Source: Diphasiastrum complanatum (lineage: Eukaryota > Streptophyta > Lycopodiopsida > Lycopodiales > Lycopodiaceae). From it: a DNA stretch of 64,000 nt. A program made the position numbers and the translations under genes. Below, piece by piece: positions 11,540 to 24,044 of the stretch. The notes under the pieces are model-generated. The model did no database searches. It was not told where the DNA came from and saw nothing but the letters and a program-made list of their open reading frames with translations. The stretch is from assembly GCA_029204225.1 (NCBI GenBank), contig CM055097.1, positions 51,060,195 through 51,124,194 on the forward strand. The letters run 5' to 3'. Position 1 is the stretch's first letter; every line of letters starts with the position of its first letter.

Positions 11540-12060
11540 TTGATAAGTAGGATTTTTAAAAGGTCAGAGTCATCCTTGCTCTCATGGAAGTATGTGGCAG
11601 TAGTAGTAGTCGAAGGCTGGCGACAATCTTGAGCCATATGGTCAGGTCTCTTATAATGGAAACATAGACGCTTAGAGTGTATCTCGACAAACTTAGTGGG
11701 TTAATAACAACAAATATAAGCAAGAAGAGGAGAGCGAGTGGATGGGGAGGGACCAACAACAAAAATGGAAGGACTATGATGAGCAAAAGTTCAAATGGGA
11801 GGATAGAAGAAGCAATGTTAGGATACTAATGTTGTAAAGTAGTGGCAAGGAGATGGCATTAGATAAGTAAGCAACATCATTTTTGATAACAACATAGAGG
11901 ACACCATAGAGGCCAACAATGTAGCGAGAAACCAGCTCCTTAGTATGAAGATTGGTGAACAAGATAGCTCCATAAAATGGTCAATGTAGGAGTTCAAATC
12001 AGTAGTCTAAGAAAGACTCTGAAAAAGATCTTGTGGAACAAACCACCGAGGGTTGATTAG
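11540..12060 (-). pseudogene. Decayed LTR-retrotransposon gag, antisense in EHD intron 1
   Basis: On the minus strand, fragments such as LFQSLS, TNLHTKELVSRYIVGL and LCFHYKRPDHMAQDCRQP follow in order across shifted frames. The last is a retroviral-type zinc knuckle (C-x2-C-x4-H-x4-C) whose second Cys has become Tyr. The capsid-like part resembles Ty3-gypsy gag (the 'ELVSRYIxGL' stretch). Several stops and frameshifts are present. It is opposite to the host gene, which is common for tolerated intronic insertions. Confidence 0.6.
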
Positions 12061-12821
12061 AGCTCGTCGGAGCTCTGTTTGGAAAGTAGACCATAACTGC
12101 ATCCCCTCACGACCCCACTGGGTAGTAATTGCCTTTACTACTTGTGAGTTTGTACATGGAGCCTATAGCCCTTCCTTCACATGTCAAGGTCCTTCAAGCA
12201 CATTGTATCTTATTGATTCTTTCAACTATTTCTGCCTTCGCTGTTTGCTTGTCTCTTTTTGTGATTGATTGGATACTACTTATCCTATGAAAGATTGTGA
12301 AATTTTAACATGTGCATAAAGTTGAGTTTTACAAATTGAATAACTCCAAAAGATGTGCTTTATTTGTTGTATAGGCCTTGTCGATTGTCTTCGTCGGGCA
12401 TACTGTGATGTATATTAACTGGTTTCAACTCACTTACAAGGTGTAAATTTCTCCATTCATTCCATGTAAAACAGCTGTGTGCATTTTTTGGGTAGCCGTT
12501 ATCACAAATCGCTGGAAGTTATTTAATTGCAGGGATTGCCATTATGATATTACAATGATATTCAAACTATGCACATGATAAAGCATCAATCTACTCTTAC
12601 ATGTATAATGTATAATGTCAATCATCCTCTTGGACTGTGATACTCTAGGGCTCATAGGTATCCGTTTGTAACCTTCTTGAACGATGGCAATTGAGAATCA
12701 CTGCTGTGTTGAATCTAAAACTTAATGAATTATCTCTAGTTTCAAGCTTTAATTTTTGTTCTTTTTCAGTACTTTTTCTTTCCTTAACCTGATGACCTGA
12801 GATGATCCTTGGTTCACACAG

Positions 12822-12901
12822 ATGGTGATGGCCGTGTTACAGGACCTGATGCTGTTAATTTTTTTTCTTTGTCTCAGCTTCCCAGACCAGAGCTTAAAAA
12901 G
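12822..12901 (+). CDS. EHD: EHD exon 2 (EF-hand calcium loop)
   Basis: Entered through CACACAG, it reads (with the preceding base) DGDGRVTGPDAVNFFSLSQL, then PRPELKK. DGDGRVTG is the calcium-binding EF-hand loop of the EH domain and the Leu-Pro-Arg-Glu-Leu stretch is typical of EHD. It ends in phase 0 at AAAAAG|GTTTGA. The expected next exon (the 'W-x-x-A-D' helix) is absent. Confidence 0.88.
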
Positions 12902-13239
12902 GTTTGAGAGCTTTGTCCTTTTTTTAAGGATTCGACTGTGTGATTTGCTAATTAGTTTCTGGTGTGGATGCTACCATAACTTCTCTTGCATTAGAGGTCT
13001 GTATTTTGATCCAAGTATGTTGCATGGTTGATTATATGCTTTTTGGGATGCTTTTTTTGTAGTCTTTGCTTCTTTTGTGATACTTTTAAATACATCTTCT
13101 TTTTCAAGTCAGTGTTCTACATTTTTGACATTTTAGAGATGTCTACATTTCATCACCTTTTGAGACACCGGACATTGGAAAATAAAATGGAACTCATCCT
13201 CAATCTCTTGTATAGAGCAGCACTGACAAATCCGTAGCG

Positions 13240-13780
13240 GTGACCTCACTCGGTTTCCAACAAGCCATTCTGTGGAAATGGCCAAAATACACAAGCATTT
13301 GGAATGTGGTGTTCAAATCTCGCTAGGCGTGTCGTGACGGCTGAAACTGATGCTGTAAAAATCACTGTGGGCGTGAAGAAAGGTGGTCTAGAGCCAGACT
13401 ACGCTCGATTTGGTTGCCTACAGCTCAATGTCAACAATTGCAAAAAATCAAGCCTACACTTACCAAATATCGAAATTTGGTCGTTTCGCTCTCCACGAAG
13501 CTCAGACCCACCCGGCACTGTGCACACCAACTCCGTATCGTCGAGTAGATGCCTGCCAAGTATTCACTTGCGAAGATTGGACGCCCACGGCTCTCAGAAA
13601 AAAAATTTGCCTCCTCCACTACTGGCGCGGTTCTGTGCGCGAGGAGGCGGCCGAAAATCGGGTTTTTTTTTTTTTTTTTTTTTTTTTTTGCGATTCTGTC
13701 CATGATTCGCTGCAGCGAATCGCGATTCTGCGAAGCTGGCGAATCGCGATTTGCTGCAACTATGATTAAAACTATGGTGA
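13240..13780 (-). other. GC-richer island with poly(T) and nested palindromes
   Basis: Between EHD exon 2 and the 14164 exon lies a compositionally different stretch. Its (T)27 run at about 13663-13689 would be a poly(A) tract on the minus strand. Beside it are perfect palindromes: GATTCGCTGCAGCGAATC at about 13705 and GAATCGCGATTC overlapping its end, plus a near-copy of the latter at about 13740. It looks like inserted sequence, perhaps a retroposed fragment on the minus strand, in the place where the missing EHD exons should be. Confidence 0.4.
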
Positions 13781-14163
13781 GGGAAATAAAATGAGATGAG
13801 TCCATAATTTTTACAGGGATTATTGAATAGGAACATCTTGAAGTTTTCAAATTTCGATGGCATTTTAAGGAGTGCATGAAGGTTATCTTGCAAGTTCGAA
13901 ACCTCCACTTCTCTTGATTCTGCTATATCAACTCTTGGTTATGCATTTCGGGAATGAAGAAAAAGATGGTACCAACTCTCCTGGAATATTCTGAAGAAAT
14001 TAATTGTTTAATCTCAGGAGATCCTTTGTTTGTAATTTGCCCCAATGCAGCTGGGCTATCCAAAGACTTTGCCTCAGACTTGTAGATGTGTTGCAGATTG
14101 TTGAGTTTGGCATTCATAGACCGCGATTGAGATACTTATATTTTACTTTGGTTTTTGCTGCAG

Positions 14164-14290
14164 TTCTTTCAATGACAAGCCTACAAGTATTAAGGCTTTG
14201 GGGCCAATTGGGAAGGAACTTTTCGAGACAGAACAAAATGACCTTCTCACTGATCTGAAGGATATTCCAAGGAAGGCCTGTGATCACCGA
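14164..14290 (+). CDS. EHD: EHD exon, post-GTPase region
   Basis: After TTTTGCTGCAG the frame (phase 2 entry) reads SFNDKPTSIKALGPIGKELF, then ETEQNDLLTDLKDIPRKACD and HR. SFNDKP with the LFExEQxDLLxDLxDIPxKACD stretch is characteristic of EHD proteins just after the nucleotide-binding domain. It ends at CACCGA|GTGTAT. Confidence 0.9.
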
Positions 14291-14381
14291 GTGTATTTTC
14301 TTCTTCCATGTTTATTCTGAAATGCACGATAGAAGATTTTTACTTTTGTTTGTTACTAGACTCTCATAGATTTGATAACAG

Positions 14382-14525
14382 ATCAACGAGTTTGTAAAGC
14401 GAGCAAGAGCAGCAAAGATACATGCATGTATCATTGGCCATCTGAAGAGAGAGATCCCGTCGATGATGGGCAAAGCTAAAACGCAGCAAAAACTCATTGA
14501 TAGTCTGGAAGAAGCTTTTGGGAAG
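14382..14525 (+). CDS. EHD: EHD exon, helical region
   Basis: After TTTGATAACAG the frame reads INEFVKRARAAKIHACIIGH, then LKREIPSMMGKAKTQQKLID and SLEEAFGK, 48 codons in phase 0. This is the conserved helical segment of EHD. Donor: GGGAAG|GTAAAT. Confidence 0.92.
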
Positions 14526-14681
14526 GTAAATGCTATCTGAAATTACTTTGGAGAGCTTTCTCGTTTTCAAATGAGAACAACCTTAAGGTTATGTTGTTGA
14601 AGATTTACTACGGCTCATACCTACTTGCATAACCTCAAGGTCTCATATCTACTAACTAGGACATGTCTGATTTTTATCCAG

Positions 14682-14867
14682 GTCCAAAGAGAGCATCATT
14701 TACCTCCTGGAGATTTGCCTGACATAGAGGGATTTCGAGAAAGGTTGATAGGCTATAATCTTGACAAGTTTGATAAGCTAAAGCCAAAAATGATTCAGGC
14801 TGTCGATGATATGCTGGGCCGTGACATTCCAGGGCTGCTTCAAAAGTTTCGCAATCCCTATGATTAG
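14682..14867 (+). CDS. EHD: EHD terminal exon
   Basis: After TTTTTATCCAG it reads VQREHHLPPGDLPDIEGF, then YNLDKFDKLKPKMIQAVDDM and ends LLQKFRNPYD before TAG. The VQRExHLPxGD, KLKPKM and FRNPYD signatures match the C-terminus of plant EHD proteins. The exon is fully open. Confidence 0.93.
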   Translation, partial: VQREHHLPPGDLPDIEGFRERLIGYNLDKFDKLKPKMIQAVDDMLGRDIPGLLQKFRNPYD

Positions 14868-17389
14868 ATTATTGAAGATCTTATTTTGCCGGACGTCGAC
14901 CATCTCGGAGCTTTGACACTCTTGTTTTCAGCACAACACCTGATCAGTTAATGTTGACCGTTGTGATAATCGAAGCCCAGAGGTATTGTTGTCACACTGG
15001 TAGATGCAGTGAGTGTTCTGCTACAAGAAGCAGGTGACATATCAATAGCTAAAATGGTTGCTTGAAAGTTCTCGGCAAAAGTGTTATACTGTATTATGAT
15101 TTTCTGTATACATATAGAGATTATATGTAGAAACTCAACGAGAAGCATTGATCAGGGAAAGATCAAAATCAAAAGTTTTCATGCCATTTGGGCTAATACC
15201 AGTAACAGTACATGCTGTTGTCTTATAATATTATCTTCTTGACCTCCTAATTGAAAGATGACATTTTATTGATTCTAGATTAGTTAGTCTTTTGTGAATT
15301 CAAATAAACACTCCTAAGCTCTATGATGTCGACCACTATTTCTTTCAAAGGAGCACCAAGTTTCTGAAATCAAAGCTCAAATGCTTTGGCTGGCATCATT
15401 GGTATTAGATTCCAAACATCAGTGGCTTACTTTGATGGTTGGAGATGGTCTATTCTGCAATACCTTTTTCCGGTAGAGTAAGAAAATTTTAATACAAACA
15501 TTTGTGGCAGTTTTTCAATCTGGGGTTATGATTGAATGAGGGTGATTATCAAGCAGCTTTCATTTCCCTCTGTTTTTTTAGAACAGCAAAGTTAGATGGG
15601 CTTGATGCTTGATCACATCAACTACTACAATATATAATAAAAAAGGAGGAATAAATATGAACGAGCTTCAAGAGTCTTGACTAAAGTGACGAAAAGAGAT
15701 GCTTAATGTCCCTCAAGGGCCACTAAGACGAGACGCTGCAATGCCACTTTTCTACCTCAGGCTCATTTCCTCAATAACACATGTCTGCATTAGGAGTATG
15801 TATGCCATTAGAGTTATGATCTTTTCGGATATACCTCCTTTTTCTTATTGAAGATCAATTTGGCAATACAAATGTTTGAGATAAACTCTTCTTTGTGGGT
15901 TGGGTAATGGATTCGATATGTTATTATGCTATTTTCTCAAAGGAAAGCCAAAATCGACTGTATTCTACCGCTGCCTAAAGTGACCTTGGTTTGAGTTTGA
16001 TGAAGCAGTGTGCTACGTACTATGTAGGTTGAATCTCCAACATTATATTTTGACATCTTATCCAAAATCCTATATGTAAATAGTACAAATCCTAAAAAGT
16101 GTTTGACAATCATACATTGTGGTGTAGGGACATCATGGCTTTATGTCTTCATAAGCTTACATTATCATGACATATGTAGCATTTTTACAAAAGAAGGTTA
16201 TGAGACCCATTTTAGAGTGTTGTCCCACTGAAATTAGTAAGAAAAACATATTCTTGGAAACAAATGAAGATTAGAAAAGGTAGAATATCCTGCTAAGTTT
16301 GAGATTCATCTCTTTTTGCCATTTTGGTTTAGAATACCTAATGCTCGAAAGTGAAATAAGGCTAAACATTCATCAAGGGTTTGGTTTTATTCCATAGCCT
16401 AAACTCAATCTCAAAGTGGTTGGAAACTTGATTGTTTGATCGTGTTTGTTGATTTTTATATGGTGTTATGGTGGTTGTTTCGAGGGAGTTTTCCAACCTT
16501 TACTTAATGTTTGGTTGGAATGTACTGACAGACACGCATGCACGCACGCATGTGCGCATGTTGGGATAACGGGTTCTAAACAAGCAAATTTTGTATAATT
16601 TTGTATAGGACAATCGAATTTGAGAACCTGGGGCCAAATTGCAATGGCCAAAGAGATCGAGTTCTCAAGTCCAAGAAAGTCTTGAGAGCAAGTACCTTCC
16701 CTAACATAAAATGTTACTTATTTTTGCTTGCTCATTATGAACCCAAGTAAAATATGATTGTCGGTTTAGGACACTAGAGTTGTAGCAAGTTGGGATGATT
16801 TTGGGTCATTGTATGAAAACACTTAAAAAGTCAAAATATTTAAAGGTCTATGGGTGCGTATTTTTCTATATTATGCTACAATATAAAATCTACTAGTCGA
16901 AATTCTCGTTTTGAGAATGAGCATTCAATGAACTAAATTTAGCTAGTGAAAGTTTGAATGCTCTTTTATTACATAGAATATTTCTCAATTAAGATGTTTT
17001 TAGTTATAGATTGGCACTGTAAGTTTTGTCCTTCAAAATCTCAAAAGTAGGAAGTCTTATGAGGTATCAAAAGTAGGCTATATATATTTTTGAATTCTTT
17101 TATTATATTTTTCTTGTTAATATTGTGTTTGACCAAAAGCCTATCTAAAAAGTTAAACTTTTCTTTAGTTTAAAGCATGCAGTTGGGCAATATCAATAAA
17201 ATCGTCATATTACAGCCATAAGTCGAGCCCTTAATGTATAAAAAAAAGTTAGCATTGTCTTGAAGGACAAAAAAATGTTTCTTCTACAACTCTAGTGAAA
17301 CTCATGGGTGGCCAAAACTGTGAGGTGCTCGATTATGGAGTACATTGCCCCAAAAAATATGAAAGAAAAATAGAGGGAGTAATCTAAAC
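14868..17389. other. Gene-poor stretch after EHD
   Basis: About 2.5 kb of AT-rich sequence. I see no intact gene, no RNA gene and no clear element ends. A small alternating purine-pyrimidine patch (CACGCATGCACGCACGCATG) lies near 16535. Confidence 0.5.
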
Positions 17390-18067
17390 TATGTAAGTGG
17401 AAGTTATTTTGGTGGTTAGTTAGTAAGTTTGTTGGTTTTTGGTTTAAAATTAACATTGAACTATGTAAATGGGTTTTATTTGGTTAAGTTTGTTTGGTTG
17501 TTTTAGCTTTGCCAGGTTTAACTGTCATTTTTAGTTGAGTTTGAGCATTAAAATGGGTTTCTCTTCTCGATGTTTTTAAATTGTACTCTCTATTTTTTTT
17601 TATTGTTTAATAATCTAAATGCCTTGTGTAATGGCAATGCTTTTCGTGATTTATCAATCACTTTGTTTCATTATCAAAGCGATAGATTCCATTTTGTTTG
17701 AAAAACTTCAAAACATCGATTCACATGTATATATATAATTGCATAATGCATTTTGGATATTAGAGGTAGAGTTTTAATAACTTTGCTTAAAATTTTTTTG
17801 ATTGTTTTTAAAGGAACACCAAAACGAATCAAACGTGAGCTTAAACGTTGTGAACATTACATGACATTGTAACATGCAATGAATCATACCACACTTACAC
17901 TTTGTGGTTGGCAACCAATTGAAATTTAATTTAAAACTTGGGAAATTCGCAATAAAGCTTATAACATACAAACAAATTTTTTTATAGGAAAATAATGATT
18001 TTTTTAAAACTAGAAAAAACAAATTATTTGTTGTTCTAAGTTTCATATTTTTTGCAAGAGAATGCTT

Positions 18068-18272
<205 letters not shown>

Positions 18273-18463
18273 ATTAATGTCCGTGAGATACCCTAAGGTA
18301 TATAGGACTAGGAAAAGTACATATCATGTGTTTGGGTAACCATGAGCACTATGGCTCATACAACAAGAACTTAAAACTAATGTGAACTACTACTAACTCT
18401 CAAGGCATAAAAATACTCTCAGGTAGGAGAGTGCCTTTGAATTTCTCTACCAAAAATAAATTC

Positions 18464-18555
<92 letters not shown>
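18464..18555. repeat. (GA)n microsatellite
   Basis: About 45 GA dinucleotides in copy 1 of the tandem duplication, with no equivalent tract in copy 2. Confidence 0.93.
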
Positions 18556-18556
<1 letters not shown>

Positions 18557-19215
18557 GAATTTACTTATCAACTTTGCGAGCATGCTAGCTATTTAAGATA
18601 CATAGGACAATTTAGAAATTGGATTAGCTTGTAAGAGCTTTGAGTTGGAGGAAGTGTAAGTTCGAGGATTGAGGCAACATTTTCAAATTGAGACAAGCAA
18701 TGCAAGAGAAAAAAAACTTGACAAGCCTTTTGGAACTTGCGGACTCGAAAACTAAAAGTAGCATGCTCTACCATTAAGGTTTTTGGCTATAAAACCTTGG
18801 CAAAATTTACACTGTCGTGATTGGTTGTTCAATGTAAACTTTCTAAGTGGAAGCTATTTGGTGGTTAATCGATAAGTTTGTTGGTTTTTGGTTTAAATTA
18901 ATATTAAACTATGTAAGTGGTGTTATTTGGTTAAGTTTGTTTGGTTGTTTTAGCTTTGCCATGATAGTTGTAAGCTACTATGATAATTTGCTAAAAGTTT
19001 CAATGCCATTTTTAGTTGAGTTTGAGCATTAAAACGAGTTTTTTTCCTTGATTTTTTTATTCTTTTAAATCTTAGCCTTTTTATTATTATTATTGTTTAA
19101 TAATTTGAATGCCTTGTGCATTACAATGCTTTTCGTGATATATCAATCACTTTGTTTCACCATCAAAGAGATGGGTTGCATTTTGTTTGAAAAACTCTAA
19201 AACATCTACTCATAT

Positions 19216-19534
19216 TATATATATATATATATATACATATATATGTATATATATATACATATATATGTATATATATATACATATATATGTATATATATAT
19301 ATATACATCTATATGTATATATATATACATCTATATGTATATATATATATATACATCTATATGTATATATATATATATACATCTATATGTATATATATAT
19401 ATATACATCTATATGTATATATATATATATACATCTATATGTATATATATATATATACATCTATATGTATATATATATATATACATCTATATGTATATAT
19501 ATATATACATCTATATGTATATATATATATATAT
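19216..19534. repeat. TA-rich 26-bp minisatellite
   Basis: Units of about 26 bases (ACATCTATATGT plus a short TA run) repeat about eight times, after several 20-24 base units with the palindrome ACATATATATGT. Copy 1 of the duplication has only a short TGTATATATATAATTGCATA here, so the array grew in copy 2 alone. Confidence 0.9.
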
Positions 19535-20118
19535 CATAATCACATAATGCATTTCGGATTTAAGAATTAGGGTTTTTTGAACAATTTTTTTTTTTCTGAA
19601 ACTTCGCTTAAATTGTTTTTGCTTCTACTTGGAGGTTTCTTTTTTTTTTTAAAAAAAAAAAAGAGCTTAACTATACAATTAGAATAGACAAAAGTTTTTA
19701 TGTGGACATGTTAGAATTGTTTAGAATATTGACTTGAAATATGCATTATTGGAATAGCGTGCTATGGGGCTTTACTAAAATACATTTTGTTGGAATATTT
19801 GTGTAAAAACAGAAGATACTTGTAATTATTGCAAAATGAAAGACCGCGACTATCTATCTTTCAATTTGTGGCACTTGGTGACATACTCTCAATTGAACAT
19901 AGATGATTCTTGATCTTAAAGGAGAATCATACCACACTCACACTTTATGGTTGGCAACCAATTGAAATTCAACTTAAAACTTGGCAAATTTGCAATAATG
20001 CTTATAACGTACTATCAAATTTTTATCTAGGAAAATAATGATTTTTTCAAACTAAAAAAAACATAATTTTTTTGAGTTCCAAGTTTCACATTTTTTTTTG
20101 CAAGAGAATGCTTTCCAA

Positions 20119-20221
<103 letters not shown>

Positions 20222-20530
20222 ATTGATTTACTTAGCACTTTTGTGAGCATGCCAACTATTCAAGATACATAGGACGGTTCAGAAATTGGAGTACTTTAGC
20301 TTGTAAGAAGCTTTGAGTTGGAGGATTTTAACTAGTAGGAAGTTTAAGTTGCAAACTTGGAGGATTAAGGCAACATTTTCAAATCTAGACAAGCAATGCA
20401 AGAGAAAAAAAACTTGACAAGCCTCCTTGAAAACTCACAAGAACTAAAAGTAGCATGCTGTATCATTAAGGTTTTTGGTTATAAAACCTTGGGGAAATTT
20501 ACACTATTCACGATTGGTTGTTCGATCTTA

Positions 20531-21700
20531 GCTTCAGTTTTTGAGGCTTCTATGTGTTATGTTATCTTGGCAATACATCATTGATTATTAAAGTGACGCA
20601 CCTTTCCAGTCCAATTTTAGTTCATGAATAAAACATCAATTTCTCTCATGCTGGGAAGATTCTCTTTTTATCTCAAATGCATGAATAAGAAAGATTCACT
20701 TCAAGAAATACATGGGTCTGGTAACAGGTATGTATAATGTCAATACTTGCTGAACATGAAACGTAACGAAGTCCTGTCAGAAGATCACGGGACAGCAGTC
20801 TTAGGAGAATGGGCTGGATCATGTCACATCACGCAGAGGGACCTAGCTCCAGTACCAGTAGGATAATTATCAGTTCACTCCATCAATGCTGAAAATGTAT
20901 ACAACATCCTAGCAACAGCTGTACATAGTACCACTTTATCTGCACCAAAACCCTTTTACTTGCAACTTCAAAGAATATGCGGTACATGCTACCCGGACTC
21001 GATTAGAGTCTCTGTCCTTTTAACGATTTTCGTATGGAGAAAAGAATTTCTCTGTTGTTTGCTGTTGGGTTTATTATCACTGGTTTTCTTTCAATGAGTT
21101 ATTGCGTAGCTTGACCACTGAGACGACGAATCGAGATTTCGAGAAGTAGGAGTCTGAAAAGAGTCAAGTTAAACTCGTCTGGTCAAGGTTTTGCATTGAT
21201 CATCTTGCAGTTTCTCGCTGTCTTCCAAATCAGTATTATAATAATTTACGTCCAACTATTTACATCCGTAAAGCCAAGACAGGAAGCCCGAGAATGTACA
21301 AAAAGCAGGCCCATTGCGTAGCGCTGAACGCCGCTGATTCACATTCCATATTACATAGTATCTTTTGCGGAATGTCTACAGTCTACGCTGTATACTGCTT
21401 TCACACCTCTTTCTGGTTTCATTCAAATAACATTTGTCGCCGTCGGCGGCAGAGAAGCTTTGTGCTTCTGCTGCGCTGGGTATATACATTTGGGGATTCT
21501 AGCAACTAGCTAGCATGGTGGCAGCAGCGTGGTACAGTACATTGCAGCGTCATCTCTGGCAGTAGACAATATTACCCTCCAGAGTAATCTTGCTCCCCTC
21601 ATTCATTTTATTTAGCCTTTAATATCCAAGGAGTGCTCATAAAACCAACAAAGTATAGGAATGAAATTGGCAAGTTTTTTTAAAAACAAATATTTTTAAA
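20531..21700. other. Gene-poor stretch
   Basis: Mixed-composition sequence with no supported gene. Short open frames lack splice context or recognisable motifs. Confidence 0.45.
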
Positions 21701-21705
21701 GATAG

Positions 21706-22048
21706 ATGTCTTCAATGAATGCATATCTTTTGGATTCACATGATAGATTGAATGCTTCTAATTATTCAATTTGGAAGCTAAGAATGGAATCACTTTTTAT
21801 TTTACAAGATCTAATGGATATAGTGAGTGGTGAAGAGGATGAGCCTCTTAGTAGCTCCCTCTTACTTCTTGCACTTGCTTCACATTTTGGTTGGATGCTC
21901 TTTCAAATGGATGTTTCTAATGCATTCTTAAATGGTTATTTGGAAGAAGACATCTTCATGGAGCAGCCCCAAGGCTTCATCAAGCTCGGGATGGAAGGTA
22001 AAGTATGTCATCTTCAAATGAGCTTATATGGTTTGAAGCATGCATCAA

Positions 22049-22053
<5 letters not shown>
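21706..22053 (+). pseudogene. Copia gag-RT deletion fusion
   Basis: The frame starts with a copia gag N-terminus (NASNYSIWKLRMESLFILQD) and within about 45 residues becomes reverse transcriptase (FQMDVSNAFLNGYLEEDIFM, then EQPQGF and LYGLKHASR). The rest of gag, protease, integrase and the start of RT are missing, so this is a large internal deletion. It stops where a (GA)n tract begins. No LTR is attached. Confidence 0.85.
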
Positions 22054-22101
<48 letters not shown>

Positions 22102-22201
22102 ATCGTTGAAGCACTGATACATGTTATAGCATCCACCGTTGAGAGAGAGGAACCGCGAGAACCATGAGAGAGGAATCGTGAGAATGGTTCTCACGGTTCT
22201 C

Positions 22202-22268
<67 letters not shown>

Positions 22269-22303
22269 ATCGTGAGAACCGTGATCAAGAGAGAGGGAGA
22301 GCA

Positions 22304-22372
<69 letters not shown>

Positions 22373-22614
22373 ATCGTGAGAACCATGAGTGAGACAGAGA
22401 AACCCTAAACCCTAAACCGTTAGAACCGTGAGTGAGAGAGAGGAACTCTGAGAACCGTTGAGGGAGAGGAACCGTGAGTGAGAGAGAGAGAGCATCATCA
22501 TCATCATCATCATCATCATCGAGAGAGCATCGTTGAAGCACTGATACATGTTATAGCATCCACCATTGAGAGAGAGGAACTGCGAGAACCGTAAGAACGG
22601 TTCTCACAGTTCTC

Positions 22615-22709
<95 letters not shown>

Positions 22710-22990
22710 ACTGATACAGATGTTATAGCATCCACCATTGAGAGAGAAGAATCATGAGAACCGTGAGAACCATTGAGATAGAGGAACCATGAGAACCATG
22801 GGAACGATTCCTCTCTCTCAACGGTTATCACGGTTCTCACGATGAGTGAGAGAGAGAGAGAGGGAGCATCGTGAGAACCGTGAGCGAGAGAGAGGGAGAA
22901 CTGTGAGTGAGATAGAGAGAGGAACCGTTAGAACCGTGAGTGAGAGAGAGGAACTGTGAGAACCGTGAGGGAGAGAGGAACCGTGAGAAC
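22051..22990. repeat. (GA)n array with GAGAACCGTGAG hairpins and a telomere-like motif
   Basis: At least two larger units (starting near 22100 and 22526) share GCATCGTTGAAGCACTGATA and ATGTTATAGCATCCACC, each followed by inverted GAGAACCGT / ACGGTTCTC pairs and long (GA)n runs (22205-22267, 22308-22370, 22621-22709). An (ATC)n run lies at 22493-22520. At 22401-22418 is AAACCCTAAACCCTAAAC, the plant telomere motif. Confidence 0.85.
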
Positions 22991-24017
22991 AATTGATTGG
23001 AACGCGTCAAAGCAGGGCAAAAAGTGAAGTGCAGTTTTTTCCCCTAAAGGACCCCTTTTTGGGCCCGTGGGCCGTCATGTTATCAAAAGGATGGGCCCAA
23101 AAACCCTATATGTGGGCCTTGTCAACTCCTGGCCCCGGACTGAAGTAGCAGACACCCTCAATGGGGGCCTCCACGAGTCATGCCGATTTAGGAGTTAGAG
23201 TTACTATAGTTACTATCAATTAAAATGTGCAACTGCACAACATCATATCCCTTTAACCATATATAATTTTCTTGGACTAATGAAATTGAGAATTTCATTT
23301 TCATCACCACTGACTCAACGGACTTCCAAAAAGTCAAAATTTAATGGCATGCCATGTGCATTCAATTTTTGCTATTCTCATTGCATAGAAACTCGCAAAA
23401 CTCGCAAGTGATTTACTCGTAGAATGTCAAAACCCCTCATACAAATGGAAGAACAAAAACTTGGATTTTGCCTCAAACTCAAGATCTCCAAGAACTCTTT
23501 CATTCACATCAAAGATTACATTTATAGATCAAGTACAATTTGACCTCCTCTACTAACTGAGTAGGTTTGTGGGAATTCCACATAATCATCAGATCCACCA
23601 ATCAATTTAAAATATCCACCCTCCTCTTGATTCCTAACTTCGTGGCTAGGCCTCACCTGATTTCCTTGATTTGAGGAATTTTTCCTTATTTGTAGGAATA
23701 TTTATAACTAACTCCCATGATCAAGTACTAATATTTTCTAGATATTTATACATGTGTTAACACTCTCTCATACATGTCAAATCATCATATGTACATATGT
23801 TTGGATAATCATCAAGCTAGACTTTGACAAATGGCACTTTTTGACATGACTAGCTTTTTGTCTAGTTCACATCTATGTAGATCAAGATATTTCATATCAT
23901 GAATGAACTAATGAGTCTAGGCCTACTATTCACAGATGGGAACAAGCTGCACACATGTGTGATTGAATTATGTACAAAAAATCATGAGATCTACCAGCTA
24001 AATTTTGCACATTTTCT
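22991..24017 (-). mobile_element. Probable LTR of an antisense copia element (left end not placed)
   Basis: The minus-strand RNase H fragment at 24250-24045 is followed by a purine run (CAAGGAG) and TGAGAAAATGTGCAAAATTT, the expected LTR start, at about 24018. The LTR should extend left by several hundred bases; I cannot find its other end. 23020-23170 holds G/C runs (GGGCCCGTGGGCC) of unknown nature. Confidence 0.4.
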
Positions 24018-24044
24018 CACTCCTTGAAATTTAGCTTGGTAAAT

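Larger units (their letters stand above)
7244..12821 (+). other. EHD intron 1 (5.6 kb)
   Basis: It begins GTGCGT and ends TTCACACAG. Contents: AT-rich sequence without genes (7244-9650), a short antisense acidic frame (9651-9770), a decayed frame with a 36-bp duplication (10721-11104), a (CT)n run (11337-11400) and a decayed antisense gag (11540-12060). Poly(T), poly(C) and poly(A) runs lie at 10500-10590. Confidence 0.75.
7156..14867 (+). pseudogene. EHD: EHD-family (EH-domain, dynamin-like) gene lacking its GTPase exons
   Basis: Five recognisable exons (7156-7243, 12822-12901, 14164-14290, 14382-14525, 14682-14867) encode the N-terminal EF-hand/EH region and the C-terminal helical region of a plant EHD protein. 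Known EHD proteins are membrane-remodelling ATPases of endocytic recycling, with an EH domain, a dynamin-like nucleotide-binding domain and a helical domain. Splice sites are canonical and the exons carry no stops. The second EF-hand and the whole P-loop/GTPase region (about 300 residues) should lie between exon 2 and the exon at 14164. In those 1.26 kb I find no P-loop (GxxxTGKT), no DTPG and no NKxD motif. Joining exon 2 directly to 14164 would shift the frame and hit TGA within four codons. It is probably an internally deleted pseudogene; an assembly gap or collapse is the alternative. Confidence 0.85.

Noticed and set aside
14040-14100. A possible EHD exon after CCCCAATGCAG (W-A-I-Q-R-L)
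   Set aside because: Only a Trp and a Leu could be matched to the expected pre-SFND helix; similarity no better than chance.
19187-19570. Overlapping Tyr/Ile-rich frames in all three forward phases
   Set aside because: They are produced by the TA-rich minisatellite; open in all frames, so not coding evidence.
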